NCBI GenBank assembly: GCA_958296105.1
Contig: OY282441.1
Coordinates: 341,800 to 405,799 of the forward strand
From: an uncultured Dehalococcoidia bacterium
GTDB taxonomy: Bacteria > Chloroflexota > Dehalococcoidia > Lucifugimonadales > UBA1123
Length of the DNA stretch: 64,000 nt
Direction of reading: 5' to 3'
In this document: positions 1 through 12,984 of the stretch, in pieces
How the letters are laid out: each line of letters opens with the position of its first letter
How positions within the stretch are numbered: the stretch's first letter is position 1
Notes under the pieces: model-generated
What the model saw: only the letters and a program-made list of their open reading frames with translations
Told to the model about the DNA's origin: nothing
Databases searched by the model: none
Position numbers and translations under genes: made by a program

Positions 1-73
1 CCGATACTGCGCGCCATGCCGGTTTCGACGTCGATTCAGCCAGCGGCGCTGCCCCGCCTGCGAATCCGAATCG

Positions 74-949
74 TCATTCCGTCATTCCCATCTCCCGCGC
101 CCGCTCTATCAGCGCCTGCGCGCGCTTGACCACCGGAACGTCGACCACCTTGCCGTCCAGAGACGTCGACCCCCGCCCCATGCCCGCCGCCTCCTCGAAC
201 GCCTCGATCACCCTCAGCGCATGGCTGATCTCTTCCTCTGACGGCGAATACACCTCATTGATGATCTCCAGCTGCGACGGATGGATGGCGAACCGCCCCC
301 TGAAGCCCATCCCCCGCGACGTCAGCGAGTTCGCCCTGAGTCCATCCGGGTCGCGGAACGCGAAGAACGGCGTGTCGAGCGCGAGTACGCCCGCCGCCCT
401 CGCCGCCACCGCAATCACGCTGCGCGGATACACAAGCTCCGCGTCATCGTCTCTGCGCTCGATCTCCATGTCGTTCGTGAAGTCCTCGGCCCCCAGCGCC
501 ACCGCAGCTATCCTGCTGGACGCTCGACATATCTCGTAGGCGTTCATAATCGCCTCGGCGGACTCTATCCACGGCACCAGCCTGATCGCCCCCGCCTCCA
601 CGCCATGCCGAGCTTCCGCCTCCCCGATGAGCCTGACGACCTCGCCCACGATCTGCGGATTGTCCATCTTCCCTACGGACACGCCATAGACGCGCTCCCC
701 CGCCACCGCCGCCAGATCGTCTTCCAGCAGCCCGGTATCCAGCGAGTTGAGTCTGGGAATCACCGGCGCGCCGCTCGCCGCCAGCTGCGGAATGTACGCC
801 GCCACCACCCCGCGCGCGTTCTCCTTCTCGTCCCACGGAACCGAGTCCTCCATATCCGGAACGAAGGCATCCGGCCGCAGCCCCCGCGCGCGCTCCAACA
901 TGCGCGGCGCATTCCCCGGCACGAACAGCAGACTTCTCAAGACTGGCAT
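74..949 (-). CDS. HpcH/HpaI aldolase/citrate lyase family protein (CitE-like)
   Basis: A 291-residue CitE-like CoA-ester lyase. Visible family motifs, in order, are FVPGN near residue 10, DMEDSV near 32, PRLNSL near 65, VPWIESAEAI near 125, ALGAEDFTNDM near 150 and GRFAIHPSQ near 220. The Glu/Asp of the central motifs are the expected Mg2+ ligands. Family members cleave or condense beta-hydroxyacyl-CoA such as malyl-, citramalyl- or citryl-CoA; the substrate cannot be read here. No citF/citD partner is nearby, so it is probably a stand-alone CitE-like enzyme rather than part of a citrate lyase complex. It is the last gene of a three-gene minus-strand cluster with two alpha/beta hydrolases, 37 bp after the preceding one, which suggests catabolism of an ester or carboxylic acid. 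Confidence 0.88.
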   Translation of the reverse strand: MPVLRSLLFVPGNAPRMLERARGLRPDAFVPDMEDSVPWDEKENARGVVAAYIPQLAASGAPVIPRLNSLDTGLLEDDLAAVAGERVYGVSVGKMDNPQIVGEVVRLIGEAEARHGVEAGAIRLVPWIESAEAIMNAYEICRASSRIAAVALGAEDFTNDMEIERRDDDAELVYPRSVIAVAARAAGVLALDTPFFAFRDPDGLRANSLTSRGMGFRGRFAIHPSQLEIINEVYSPSEEEISHALRVIEAFEEAAGMGRGSTSLDGKVVDVPVVKRAQALIERAREMGMTE

Positions 950-986
950 ATCCCACCTCTGAATCTGGCTGACGGCTTTGCGCCCC

Positions 987-1829
987 CTACGCGGTCACTC
1001 CCATGAACGCGCGAGTCGCCTCTATGAACTCCATCGGCTTGTCCACCGTCACCACGTGACCGGCGCCTGCCACGTCCACGGAAGTCAGGTCTTTGGCAGC
1101 TGCCTTCATGCGCTCCAAGACTTCGTCCGACACCAGCGGACTCTCCGAGCCGCGCACCTCCAGAATGGGGCAGGGGATCGTCTCGAGCGCGCTCCAGTAT
1201 CTCGACATCAGCTCTGGGTCGCTCATGTCCGGAAGCGGCGTGTCGAACAGCGCCGGGTCCGCCTTCCACGTCCAGCCGCCGCCGTCGCTCCGCTTCGTCT
1301 TGTGTTCGGCGTCCAGTCTCAGGCGCGCGTCCGACGCCCAGGGATTGCCGCCGCGCATCCACTCGACCGCCTCCTCGAAGCTGTCGAACCGCATCGGAGT
1401 CGGCGGACGGCTCCCCGCCGATCTAGCCGCCTCGGACGGCTCGGGCCCGATGTCCACCATGACGATCCTGTCGACCCTGTCCGGGTAGCTGGCAGTGTAC
1501 AGCATGGAGTGCCACCCGCCCATCGAAAGACCGGCGAGCGTGAACCGCTTCAGCCCGAGGGCGTCGACCAGCCCCGCGAGGTCCTCCACGAATCTGTCGC
1601 GCGCGTACCCGTCGCTCGCGTGCGCGGATTCGCCATGCCCGCGCTGATCCACCGCGTAGACGTGGTAAGACCCGCGCATCGCCTCCGCGAACTCGTCCCA
1701 TATCCGCGCTTGGCCAGTATGCCCGTGAAGACACACCAGAGGAGGCAAACCCTCCGTACCCCAGTCTAGGAAGCGCAGCCGAACGCTGTTGACCGTTACG
1801 AATCTCGATTTGGCTTGTGCCGTTGTCAT
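987..1829 (-). CDS. alpha/beta hydrolase
   Basis: A 280-residue single-domain alpha/beta hydrolase. It shows the oxyanion-hole motif LHGHTG near residue 34, VDQRGHGES near 60, the nucleophile elbow GLSMGG (Ser near residue 100) and a C-terminal GAGHVV with the catalytic His. The acid residue probably follows the sixth strand. Related enzymes act on esters, epoxides or ring-cleavage products; the substrate is not identifiable. An AGGAG ribosome-binding site lies 7 nt before the ATG. It sits between an HSL-type esterase (27 bp upstream) and a CitE-like lyase, probably as one transcript. Confidence 0.88.
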   Translation of the reverse strand: MTTAQAKSRFVTVNSVRLRFLDWGTEGLPPLVCLHGHTGQARIWDEFAEAMRGSYHVYAVDQRGHGESAHASDGYARDRFVEDLAGLVDALGLKRFTLAGLSMGGWHSMLYTASYPDRVDRIVMVDIGPEPSEAARSAGSRPPTPMRFDSFEEAVEWMRGGNPWASDARLRLDAEHKTKRSDGGGWTWKADPALFDTPLPDMSDPELMSRYWSALETIPCPILEVRGSESPLVSDEVLERMKAAAKDLTSVDVAGAGHVVTVDKPMEFIEATRAFMGVTA

Positions 1830-1856
1830 ACATCTGCTCCTTTGCGCCGCGAAATC

Positions 1857-2804
1857 CTACTGCCCCAGACACCCCTCGATGAACTCGTTCATCTTCAGCC
1901 GCGCCCTCTCCGCCATCTTCGTGGCGTGGCCGTCGAATCCGTGCGCCCCGCCCGGATACACCGCCAGCTCCGCCGGATTGCCCGCCGCTATCCAGCGCTG
2001 ATACATGAACAGCGTGTCGTCCAGCAGAGGATCCAGCGTCCCCACCGTGAACAGCGCGCGCGCAAGCCCGCTCAGCTCCGCGTACAGCGGAGACACCTCC
2101 GGCCGCCGTCTAATGTCCTTCGGAACGAACTGATCGTAGAACCAGTCCATGATCGAAGTGTTCAGAACCAAGTTGCGCTCGCCCCAGCTGCGCTGTGACG
2201 GCGTCATGCCCAGATCGTAAACCCCGTAGACCAAGTTCGCGCCCTCGAAACCGCTGAAGCCGTGCCTGTCCCGCATCCTCAGCAGAGTCGTCGCCGACAG
2301 ATGGCCGCCAGCCGACTCGCCGCCGATAACCAGCTTGTCCGCCCCGAACTCCGCCCGCATGTTCTCCGCAACCCACACCGCCGCCGCCTCGCAGTCGTCC
2401 AGCGCCGCCGGATACGGATGCTCCGGCGCCAGCCGATAGTCCACGCTCACCACCGCCGCCGACAGTCCTCTGGCGATATCCTCGTTCCTCGGATCCTGAA
2501 GATGCGCCCGACCCAGTACCCAGCCGCCTCCGTGGATGTGCAGGTACACCCCCTTCGGACTCTGCGGAACGAACGTCCTCAGCGTGAGCGGCCCTCCCGG
2601 CCCCTCGATCACTCGCTCCTCCGCCATCTCGGAAAGAACCACGGGCCCGGCCGGACCGCGCCCCTCCTCGCGCGCGCGCCTAGTCTCCTCCACCGGAGTC
2701 TCGCTGACCGACGGCGCATCGGCGAGCAGCGCTTCCAGCTGCTCGTTGAGCTCCGCAGTCTCCGCGTCTATCGCCCTCGGATCGAAAATCGTGTGGTCCA
2801 ACAT
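1857..2804 (-). CDS. alpha/beta hydrolase fold-3 esterase (HSL family)
   Basis: A 315-residue hormone-sensitive-lipase-family esterase. Diagnostic motifs are HIHGGGWVLG (HGGG oxyanion hole, near residue 93), GGESAGGH (GxSxG nucleophile, near 168), DPLLDD (acid) and GGAHGFDGH (catalytic His). The length is normal for the family. It is the first gene of the minus-strand cluster and lies divergently from secA across a 189-bp spacer, which probably holds promoters for both directions. The substrate is likely a short acyl ester but is unknown. The other hydrolase and the CitE-like lyase downstream suggest a small degradation operon. Confidence 0.88.
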   Translation of the reverse strand: MLDHTIFDPRAIDAETAELNEQLEALLADAPSVSETPVEETRRAREEGRGPAGPVVLSEMAEERVIEGPGGPLTLRTFVPQSPKGVYLHIHGGGWVLGRAHLQDPRNEDIARGLSAAVVSVDYRLAPEHPYPAALDDCEAAAVWVAENMRAEFGADKLVIGGESAGGHLSATTLLRMRDRHGFSGFEGANLVYGVYDLGMTPSQRSWGERNLVLNTSIMDWFYDQFVPKDIRRRPEVSPLYAELSGLARALFTVGTLDPLLDDTLFMYQRWIAAGNPAELAVYPGGAHGFDGHATKMAERARLKMNEFIEGCLGQ

Positions 2805-2899
2805 GGCAATCCCCTAGTGTTTTCCATAGGTTAGCATATGAGCATGCACCTCGTGAGAGCGCCCCCAATCCGATCCCCGATAAATCTGGCATCGTAGTG

Positions 2900-2905
2900 T
2901 ATAAT
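2900..2905 (+). promoter_or_regulatory. candidate -10 box for the secA locus
   Basis: A perfect TATAAT lies 88 bp before the start codon of the first SecA copy, preceded directly by TG. No convincing -35 is seen 16-18 bp upstream. The element is not part of the duplicated segment, so both SecA copies may depend on it by read-through. This is inference from the consensus only. Confidence 0.4.
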
Positions 2906-2962
2906 AGATACAGCATACGGAAACGCGTGCGCCATCCCAAGCGCGCTCTCCCAATCGGGCAA

Positions 2963-7240
<4,278 letters not shown>

Positions 7241-7270
7241 ATCATTCCACCAGAGCCGCGAGACACCGCC

Positions 7271-9037
7271 ATGACCAACTCGGAAATCGCAGAAGCCTTC
7301 GAGACGATCGCCACCCTGCTTCAGATCGAGGGCGAAAAGTCCTTCACCGTCAGGGCGTATCAGCGCGCCGCCCGAACCATAGAGCGCCTTCCCCAAGACG
7401 TCGACGCCATGATCCGAGACGGAGACGACCTGACCGCCATACCCGGCATCGGCAAGGCAATATCCGCCAAGATCGCCGAGCTAGTCGCCACCGGCCGCAT
7501 GGCATATCTCGACCGCCTCGAGGCGGAGTTCCCCGAAGGCGTGCTGGACCTCGTTCGCATACCCGGGCTCGGCCCCAAGACCGTCGTTCGCATCTGGAAA
7601 GAGCTGGACGTAACCTCCATAGAGGCGCTCCAAGCCGCTATCGAAGATGGGCGAGTCGCCTCGCTGCCCCGCATGGGCAAGAAGAGCGCGGACAACATCA
7701 GACGCGCGATACAGTTCGCCAGATCCAAGAGCGACCGCCTCCCGATCTCCCGCGCCGTGGACATCGCCCGCCGCGTCGCCGCCCACCTCGAATCCACGTG
7801 TCCCGACATCAGCAGCCTCGTAGTCTGCGGAAGCCTTCGCAGATTCGAGGAGACCGTAGGCGACCTCGATCTGGTGTGCGTTACCGCCGACCCCGCCGCC
7901 GCGCTCGACGCCCTGATCTCCATGGACACCGTGACCCAAGTCATCGGACACGGCGACAAGAAGGCGTCCGTCATACTCGACTCCGGCGCGCAGGTGGATC
8001 TGCGCGTCAGCCAGCCGGAGACCCTCGGAGCCATGCTCCAGTACTTCACGGGCAGCCTCCATCACAACGTGCGCCTCAGAGAGATCGCCAGCGCGCTGGG
8101 CCTCTCCCTCAACGAATACGGGCTTGCGAATTCAGAGAGCGGCGAGCTGGAGACGTTCGCAGACGAGCGCGCCCTCTACGCTCGGCTCGGCCTCCAGTAC
8201 GTCCCGCCGGAGCTTCGGCAGGGGACAGGGGAGATCGCCGCCGCCAAGAACGGCGTCATCCCCCGCTTGGTGCAAGGCTCGGACATCCGCGGAGACCTGC
8301 ACGCACATACCGACTGGAGCGACGGCAGAGACCCCATGGAGACCATGATCGCCGCCGCCAGAGAGCGCGGCTTGGAGTACATCGCCATAACCGACCACTC
8401 CGCCGGTCGAGGAATCGCCAACGGCTTGAGCGTCGAGCGTCTGCGCAGTCACCGCGCCGCGCTCCGCCGCGCCGAAAGCCACATCGGAGGAATCCGCGTC
8501 CTCAGCGGCACCGAAATGGACATCCGAGCCGACGGCAGCCTGGACTACCCCGACGATGTCTTGGCAGATCTCGACTGGGTAGTCGCCTCCGTCCACAGCG
8601 CGATGGGGCAGGACTCCGCCACCATGACCGAGCGCATCATCAGCGCGATGAACAACCCATACGTCTCCGCAATCGGCCATCTCTCGACGCGACTCATCGG
8701 AGAGCGCCGCCCCGTGGACGCCGACTACGAAACTCTGTTCCGAGCGGCGGCGGACACCGGAACCGCCCTGGAGATCAACGGCTCCCTCGAACGGCTCGAC
8801 CTCAAAGACGCCCACGCCAGCAGAGCGAGGGAGCTTGGAGTCCCGCTCGTCATAGACTCAGACGCCCACACCGCCGAGGCGCTCGGCAACCTGGACTACG
8901 GCGCTCGCCTCGCAAGGCGCGGATGGTGCGAAGCGCGCCATATCGTCAACACCATGCGCGCGGATGACTTCGTTTCGTGGCTAAAACTGGACAAAAAGAG
9001 CAGAAGTAGGGCATTATCTGGGTATGAACGAGTGTAA
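7271..9037 (+). CDS. polX: DNA polymerase/3'-5' exonuclease PolX
   Basis: A 588-residue bacterial family X polymerase. The N-terminal 8-kDa and helix-hairpin-helix region includes IPGIGKAISAK near residue 60 and IPGLGPKT near 97. The nucleotidyltransferase motif GSLRR followed by GDLDLV near 195 carries the catalytic Asp pair. The C-terminal PHP domain begins with GDLHAHTDWSDG near 343 and keeps ITDHS, GTEMDI and the late DSDAHT, which are metal ligands of the exonuclease/phosphoesterase. PolX fills short gaps in base-excision repair. The last 14 bp overlap the next ORF, so the two are probably translationally coupled. Confidence 0.95.
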   Translation: MTNSEIAEAFETIATLLQIEGEKSFTVRAYQRAARTIERLPQDVDAMIRDGDDLTAIPGIGKAISAKIAELVATGRMAYLDRLEAEFPEGVLDLVRIPGLGPKTVVRIWKELDVTSIEALQAAIEDGRVASLPRMGKKSADNIRRAIQFARSKSDRLPISRAVDIARRVAAHLESTCPDISSLVVCGSLRRFEETVGDLDLVCVTADPAAALDALISMDTVTQVIGHGDKKASVILDSGAQVDLRVSQPETLGAMLQYFTGSLHHNVRLREIASALGLSLNEYGLANSESGELETFADERALYARLGLQYVPPELRQGTGEIAAAKNGVIPRLVQGSDIRGDLHAHTDWSDGRDPMETMIAAARERGLEYIAITDHSAGRGIANGLSVERLRSHRAALRRAESHIGGIRVLSGTEMDIRADGSLDYPDDVLADLDWVVASVHSAMGQDSATMTERIISAMNNPYVSAIGHLSTRLIGERRPVDADYETLFRAAADTGTALEINGSLERLDLKDAHASRARELGVPLVIDSDAHTAEALGNLDYGARLARRGWCEARHIVNTMRADDFVSWLKLDKKSRSRALSGYERV

Positions 9038-9722
9038 TTCCATCTCCGCGACCCCACAATCACAGGCGATCGCGTATCTCAGGCAGTCGCTTCGAGACGG
9101 CGTCAGCTGGCCCAAGGCGCTCATGCAGTCCATGGCGCTGTGGACCGTGCCGGAGGAGATGTACGAGGGAACTAGACTCGTCTACCTGATCGGCTTCGAG
9201 GCGTTCGACTGGCTTGCCTTGGCCAACCGTCTGTGCGCCGAAGCCCGCGACCTGATACCTGCCGACGAGCTGGAAACCCTCCTGTTCACGGGCCGCTTCC
9301 CCAAGTCCGTCCCGGAATCCGACTTCAAGGACATACTGGGCTCGGACAAGTACAGCGCATACCTCAACTTCTTCTACGGCGTGGAGGTCGAGATGGCGCT
9401 CCAGCACGCCGTAGAGTCCGAGGTCGAAAAGCGCTTCTACGCCGGCGGACGCCAGTACGTAGCCGACCACATGGACGCCGCCTACCAGCGAATATACAGA
9501 TCCAGCCGCGCCGAGCTGCTCGCCGCGCACAGAGACGACTGGGGACGCCCCCACCGTCCCATAGCCAGCATGACCGAGATCAAAGAGTTCACCTACTGGC
9601 TGTTCAAGCGCCGCCTGCGCGTATCCGACAAGGCGAAGATCGCCTCCGACACCCGCAAGGGGATCGCAGCCCTCGACTCCACCGCCCACGTCCCGGACGA
9701 GGCAGGCGCCCTCGCATCCTAA
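9024..9722 (+). CDS. hypothetical protein overlapping polX
   Basis: A 232-residue soluble protein I do not recognise. It is mostly predicted helix, with many aromatic and charged residues (for example LVYLIGFEAFDWLALANRL), and has no signal peptide, membrane segment or catalytic motif I can name. The ATG lies inside the last codons of polX, which suggests coupled translation and perhaps a shared repair or housekeeping role; this is inference only. GC content and codon use look like the neighbours. Confidence 0.75.
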   Translation: MNECNSISATPQSQAIAYLRQSLRDGVSWPKALMQSMALWTVPEEMYEGTRLVYLIGFEAFDWLALANRLCAEARDLIPADELETLLFTGRFPKSVPESDFKDILGSDKYSAYLNFFYGVEVEMALQHAVESEVEKRFYAGGRQYVADHMDAAYQRIYRSSRAELLAAHRDDWGRPHRPIASMTEIKEFTYWLFKRRLRVSDKAKIASDTRKGIAALDSTAHVPDEAGALAS

Positions 9723-9810
9723 CCGCGCGCGCCTGCCCGACACCTGCCGACGTTCACCCCGCCCGCCGATCTCTGACCAGCATGAGCGGCGCGCGTGATC
9801 GCGTTCTCCA

Positions 9811-12126
9811 TCAGGGGGTATCGCCCTCGCCCCCTGTCATTGGTATTTCCTCCGACCAAAACACCGTCCCCTGCTCCTGATCGTACTGCCCTGTTCTGAT
9901 CGACTCCATTTCGTACTCAGGCAGGTCGCGCCACGCGATGCACGTGCCGCCGCCGCGCGCGCCTGCCTGATCCGAAACCGTCTCTGACATTGTGAAGTCG
10001 AGGTTGTCGAATCCGTGTACCTTGCGCCACTCCGGAAGGTCTTCCTCGTCCACCGGAACGATATGCAGAAAGAACCACGCGCCCGCGTGGTCTATCTCGT
10101 GGCATCGCTCGGATAGGTACACCAGCTTTCCGTCCGTCATGTACACGTCATAGCTGGATCTGATCACCGGCTCGCCGAGATTCAGACCGTCGAGCAGCCG
10201 AAAAATGACGCGCCTTGCCAACATCGCCTCCGCCCTGCGCGCCTGTTGTCCGTCCATGTACCCTGTTATCAGATACAGGTCGAACTCTCTGGTTCGGCTG
10301 GTGGAAAAGATATCCACCAGATCGTCGATCGCGCCCATGTCCCTGAACTCGGGCAGAAACCGGTACGCGGATCTGGCGGCGTAAACGCAGCTCGCGCCGG
10401 GATCACGCTGGCACTCCCTCAGCTCGGCGGCTACTCTCTCGACGGACAGCTCCGCCATCAGGTCGTCAATCAGCCGCCTCTCTCGACTCTTCGACTCCTT
10501 CAGGATGTCTCGCCTGACCCAGACCCCAGTCGGCGACTCCGGATTGCTGGCGCAGTGTTCCTTTGCCCGGCCCATCAAGTCGGCTCTGACCGGTCGATAG
10601 AGCCGAGCGAACTTGGGCGACGACAGAATGGCATCGTCGTATTCGCACGACCAGCCGTCGTGTACCTCTATCATATCCGGCGCGGCGAAATCCAGCGCGT
10701 ATTCGGCGACGATCGCGCTTTCGACCAGCCTCGCAAGCAGCGGGTCGCCCAGCTTGCCGAGATCGACCACGTTGAACTGCTTGCTCCAGCTCATCACGCC
10801 CAGGTCCGGATTGGCGACCATTGGGCGGGGCAGCGACTCACGTTCGGCGATGTCGGTGAACTCCTGTCTGAACCGATCGAAACCCCATGTTACACAGCAC
10901 AGGCCGTATGGCTCTGCGCGATTCACTGAAAACACGGCGAACCCGACTGCCAGCAGCGCGGGCGCAGCCCACAGAAAGAGCCTGTTCGTCCTTGCGTGAT
11001 AGATCAGCAGCGCCACGCCAATAACCACCGCCACCGCCAGATGAGTGGTGGTCCTGTTCACGTCTAGGCGCGCGCCGCCGAACACGAACGGGCTGGCGTA
11101 GGCGGCAAAGACGAGCGCACAGACCAATGCGAACGTATGAACTCTCTCTCTGTGTGTGTGAAGCAGCATCAGCGGCGCTGTCAGCAAGATCAGATACCCG
11201 CCGTGCGCCGAGAACAGAGCGTTGGATATGTTCCGAGAGCGCTCTATCAGATATGGGTCCAGATCCAGCAGATCGGAGACTCGCTCTGTCAGCGATATGC
11301 CCTGCGCGTAAGCCGTGTTCGGAATCATATCCCCGAAGTACACGTACCGCCACAGGTTGAAGGCGGCCCACAGTCCGAACACCAGCGCGGCGAAGATCGC
11401 CCCCCGCCGAGACCTGCGCGCCAGCAGCATGAATCCCGTGAACGCCAAGACCATCGGGCCGACGTAGTAGATCGCCTCCACTCTCGATATCGACGCCAGA
11501 AAGACCACCGGCGCCAGCCAGTAGCTGACTCTACCCGTCCGCCCGGCTTCGATCAGAATGAGCAGCGTCGCCAGCATGAGCGCGTGCGTGATCGCGTTCT
11601 CCATGCCCGAGCCATGCCACTCGATGAACGAAGTCAGCTGAGACAGCATCAGCGCGCCAAGCGCGGTCAGGCCCACCGCCCACAGACCGCCCCTTGCGGA
11701 TCGCGCCTCTTTGAAGAACGTGATGAACAGCGCCCCGAGCGCGAACGTCGCCGCCAGCGTCTGAAGGCGCGCGTAGGTATCGTAGCTCACGCCCGTCGCC
11801 GCGTATGCCAGCGCATACGCGAACATCTGGACTGGGGCAGAATATCCCTCGACGCGCGGCCCAGACGGGTTGACTCCGATGAAGCCGTAGTCCACCAGAT
11901 TCTTGGCGTGGCTCATGGTGATCACGCCGTCGTCGCGCGCCTCGTACAAGTGGTCAGGAATCTGAGAGTATCGCCAGTGGAAGACCGCCAAGAACAGCAG
12001 ACCGCCAATCACTGCCAGATACAGAGTCCTGTTCGTGAGCGCCCGCAGCGTGGCTTCTCTGAGTCTGTGCGGATCGAATCCGCCAAAGCGCAGATTCCCG
12101 AAAGAGCCGAGAGCGCGGAACGTCAC
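9811..12126 (-). CDS. GT-C family membrane glycosyltransferase-like protein
   Basis: About 771 residues: a polytopic membrane protein with roughly a dozen hydrophobic helices in its first 450 residues and a soluble C-terminal domain. The first periplasmic loop carries DDGVITMSHAKNL followed by PRVEGYSAPVQM. This Asp-Asp plus VEGY pattern is that of GT-C glycosyltransferases (ArnT/GT39-like) that use polyprenyl-phosphate sugars. I choose the GTG at 12126, whose GTGA overlaps the cofE stop; a longer reading from 12387 runs inside cofE with biased composition and is unlikely. Function is probably transfer of a sugar to an envelope glycan, lipid or protein; donor and acceptor are unknown. Confidence 0.75.
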   Translation of the reverse strand: MTFRALGSFGNLRFGGFDPHRLREATLRALTNRTLYLAVIGGLLFLAVFHWRYSQIPDHLYEARDDGVITMSHAKNLVDYGFIGVNPSGPRVEGYSAPVQMFAYALAYAATGVSYDTYARLQTLAATFALGALFITFFKEARSARGGLWAVGLTALGALMLSQLTSFIEWHGSGMENAITHALMLATLLILIEAGRTGRVSYWLAPVVFLASISRVEAIYYVGPMVLAFTGFMLLARRSRRGAIFAALVFGLWAAFNLWRYVYFGDMIPNTAYAQGISLTERVSDLLDLDPYLIERSRNISNALFSAHGGYLILLTAPLMLLHTHRERVHTFALVCALVFAAYASPFVFGGARLDVNRTTTHLAVAVVIGVALLIYHARTNRLFLWAAPALLAVGFAVFSVNRAEPYGLCCVTWGFDRFRQEFTDIAERESLPRPMVANPDLGVMSWSKQFNVVDLGKLGDPLLARLVESAIVAEYALDFAAPDMIEVHDGWSCEYDDAILSSPKFARLYRPVRADLMGRAKEHCASNPESPTGVWVRRDILKESKSRERRLIDDLMAELSVERVAAELRECQRDPGASCVYAARSAYRFLPEFRDMGAIDDLVDIFSTSRTREFDLYLITGYMDGQQARRAEAMLARRVIFRLLDGLNLGEPVIRSSYDVYMTDGKLVYLSERCHEIDHAGAWFFLHIVPVDEEDLPEWRKVHGFDNLDFTMSETVSDQAGARGGGTCIAWRDLPEYEMESIRTGQYDQEQGTVFWSEEIPMTGGEGDTP

Positions 12127-12905
12127 CTGAACATATCCCTCTGCCGCTCGCGCGCCAGCGCCCCGCACCCCCCGACGCCCGCCCTGTACGGATACCCTCT
12201 GATCACCGACACAGGCACGCCTATGGCTTTGAACTGCACCAGCTCCGCCGCCGCCGCCAGCTCGTCCGCCACCGCGATCGTCGTAACGTGCATCTCGCGC
12301 CCTTGCGCGTCCGGCGTCCCCCTGTAGTCCGCCATCGGATCCATCCCCGCCACGCCTATGGCGAAGTTGACGTGTCCCTCGCGCCACGCGCGCCCGAACG
12401 TGTCCGAAACGATCACCGGAACGTCCAGCCCAGTCAGCCCCCGTATCTCGTCGCTTATCCTTCGCGCCGATGCGTCCGAATCCTTCGGCAGCAGACAGGC
12501 GACGTCTTCACCCGGCACGTTCGCCGGCACGTTCGACTGATCTATCCCCGCGTTGGCGCACACGAAGCCGTGATGCGTCTCCGATATGATGACGCCCCTG
12601 TCCGCATCCATCCTCACTATCGCCTTGCTCTCCCTCAGAACAAGCTCGACCAGTCTCGGATCGCGCCCGGATCTGGCGGCGAAGCTCAGTGCGAACTCCG
12701 ACGGACTCACTGAAGACAGCTCGACCAGCCTGCCCTCCGACTTGGACACGATCTTCTGAGTCACCACCAGAATATCGCCCGCCTTCAGCGCCGACCCCTG
12801 CGCCTCGCACGCCTCCGAGATCATCCTCCCCAGCGCGTCGCCCGCGCGTATCTCCGGAATCCCAGCGACTCCGAATATCTCCACAGACTCTACGGACTCC
12901 ACCAT
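12123..12905 (-). CDS. cofE: coenzyme F420-0:L-glutamate ligase
   Basis: A 260-residue CofE. It catalyses GTP-dependent addition of L-glutamates to F420-0 to make F420-1/-2. Characteristic sequences are VTQKIVSKSEGR near residue 50, ETHHGFVCANAGID near 107, SDTFGRAWREG near 165 and FAIGVAGMDPMADYRG. No other cof/fbi gene is in the window, so the pathway must be completed elsewhere. It shows that the organism very probably uses the deazaflavin cofactor F420, which narrows the taxonomy to Actinomycetota, Chloroflexota, archaea and a few others. It is followed with a 4-bp overlap by the GT-C gene. Confidence 0.93.
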   Translation of the reverse strand: MVESVESVEIFGVAGIPEIRAGDALGRMISEACEAQGSALKAGDILVVTQKIVSKSEGRLVELSSVSPSEFALSFAARSGRDPRLVELVLRESKAIVRMDADRGVIISETHHGFVCANAGIDQSNVPANVPGEDVACLLPKDSDASARRISDEIRGLTGLDVPVIVSDTFGRAWREGHVNFAIGVAGMDPMADYRGTPDAQGREMHVTTIAVADELAAAAELVQFKAIGVPVSVIRGYPYRAGVGGCGALARERQRDMFR

Positions 12906-12984
12906 CGAAAACCTTCCCGCATCTCCCGAACGCTTTCAGTGATACTAAAGAGGGCAGGGGAGAGGCTGAGCCAGTCGCCGCCCG

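Noticed and set aside
9777..9811. 35-bp near-copy of 11571-11604 just past the GT-C gene end
   Set aside because: The match is short and includes common GC-rich words; it may be chance or a trivial duplication, and no further structure was found.
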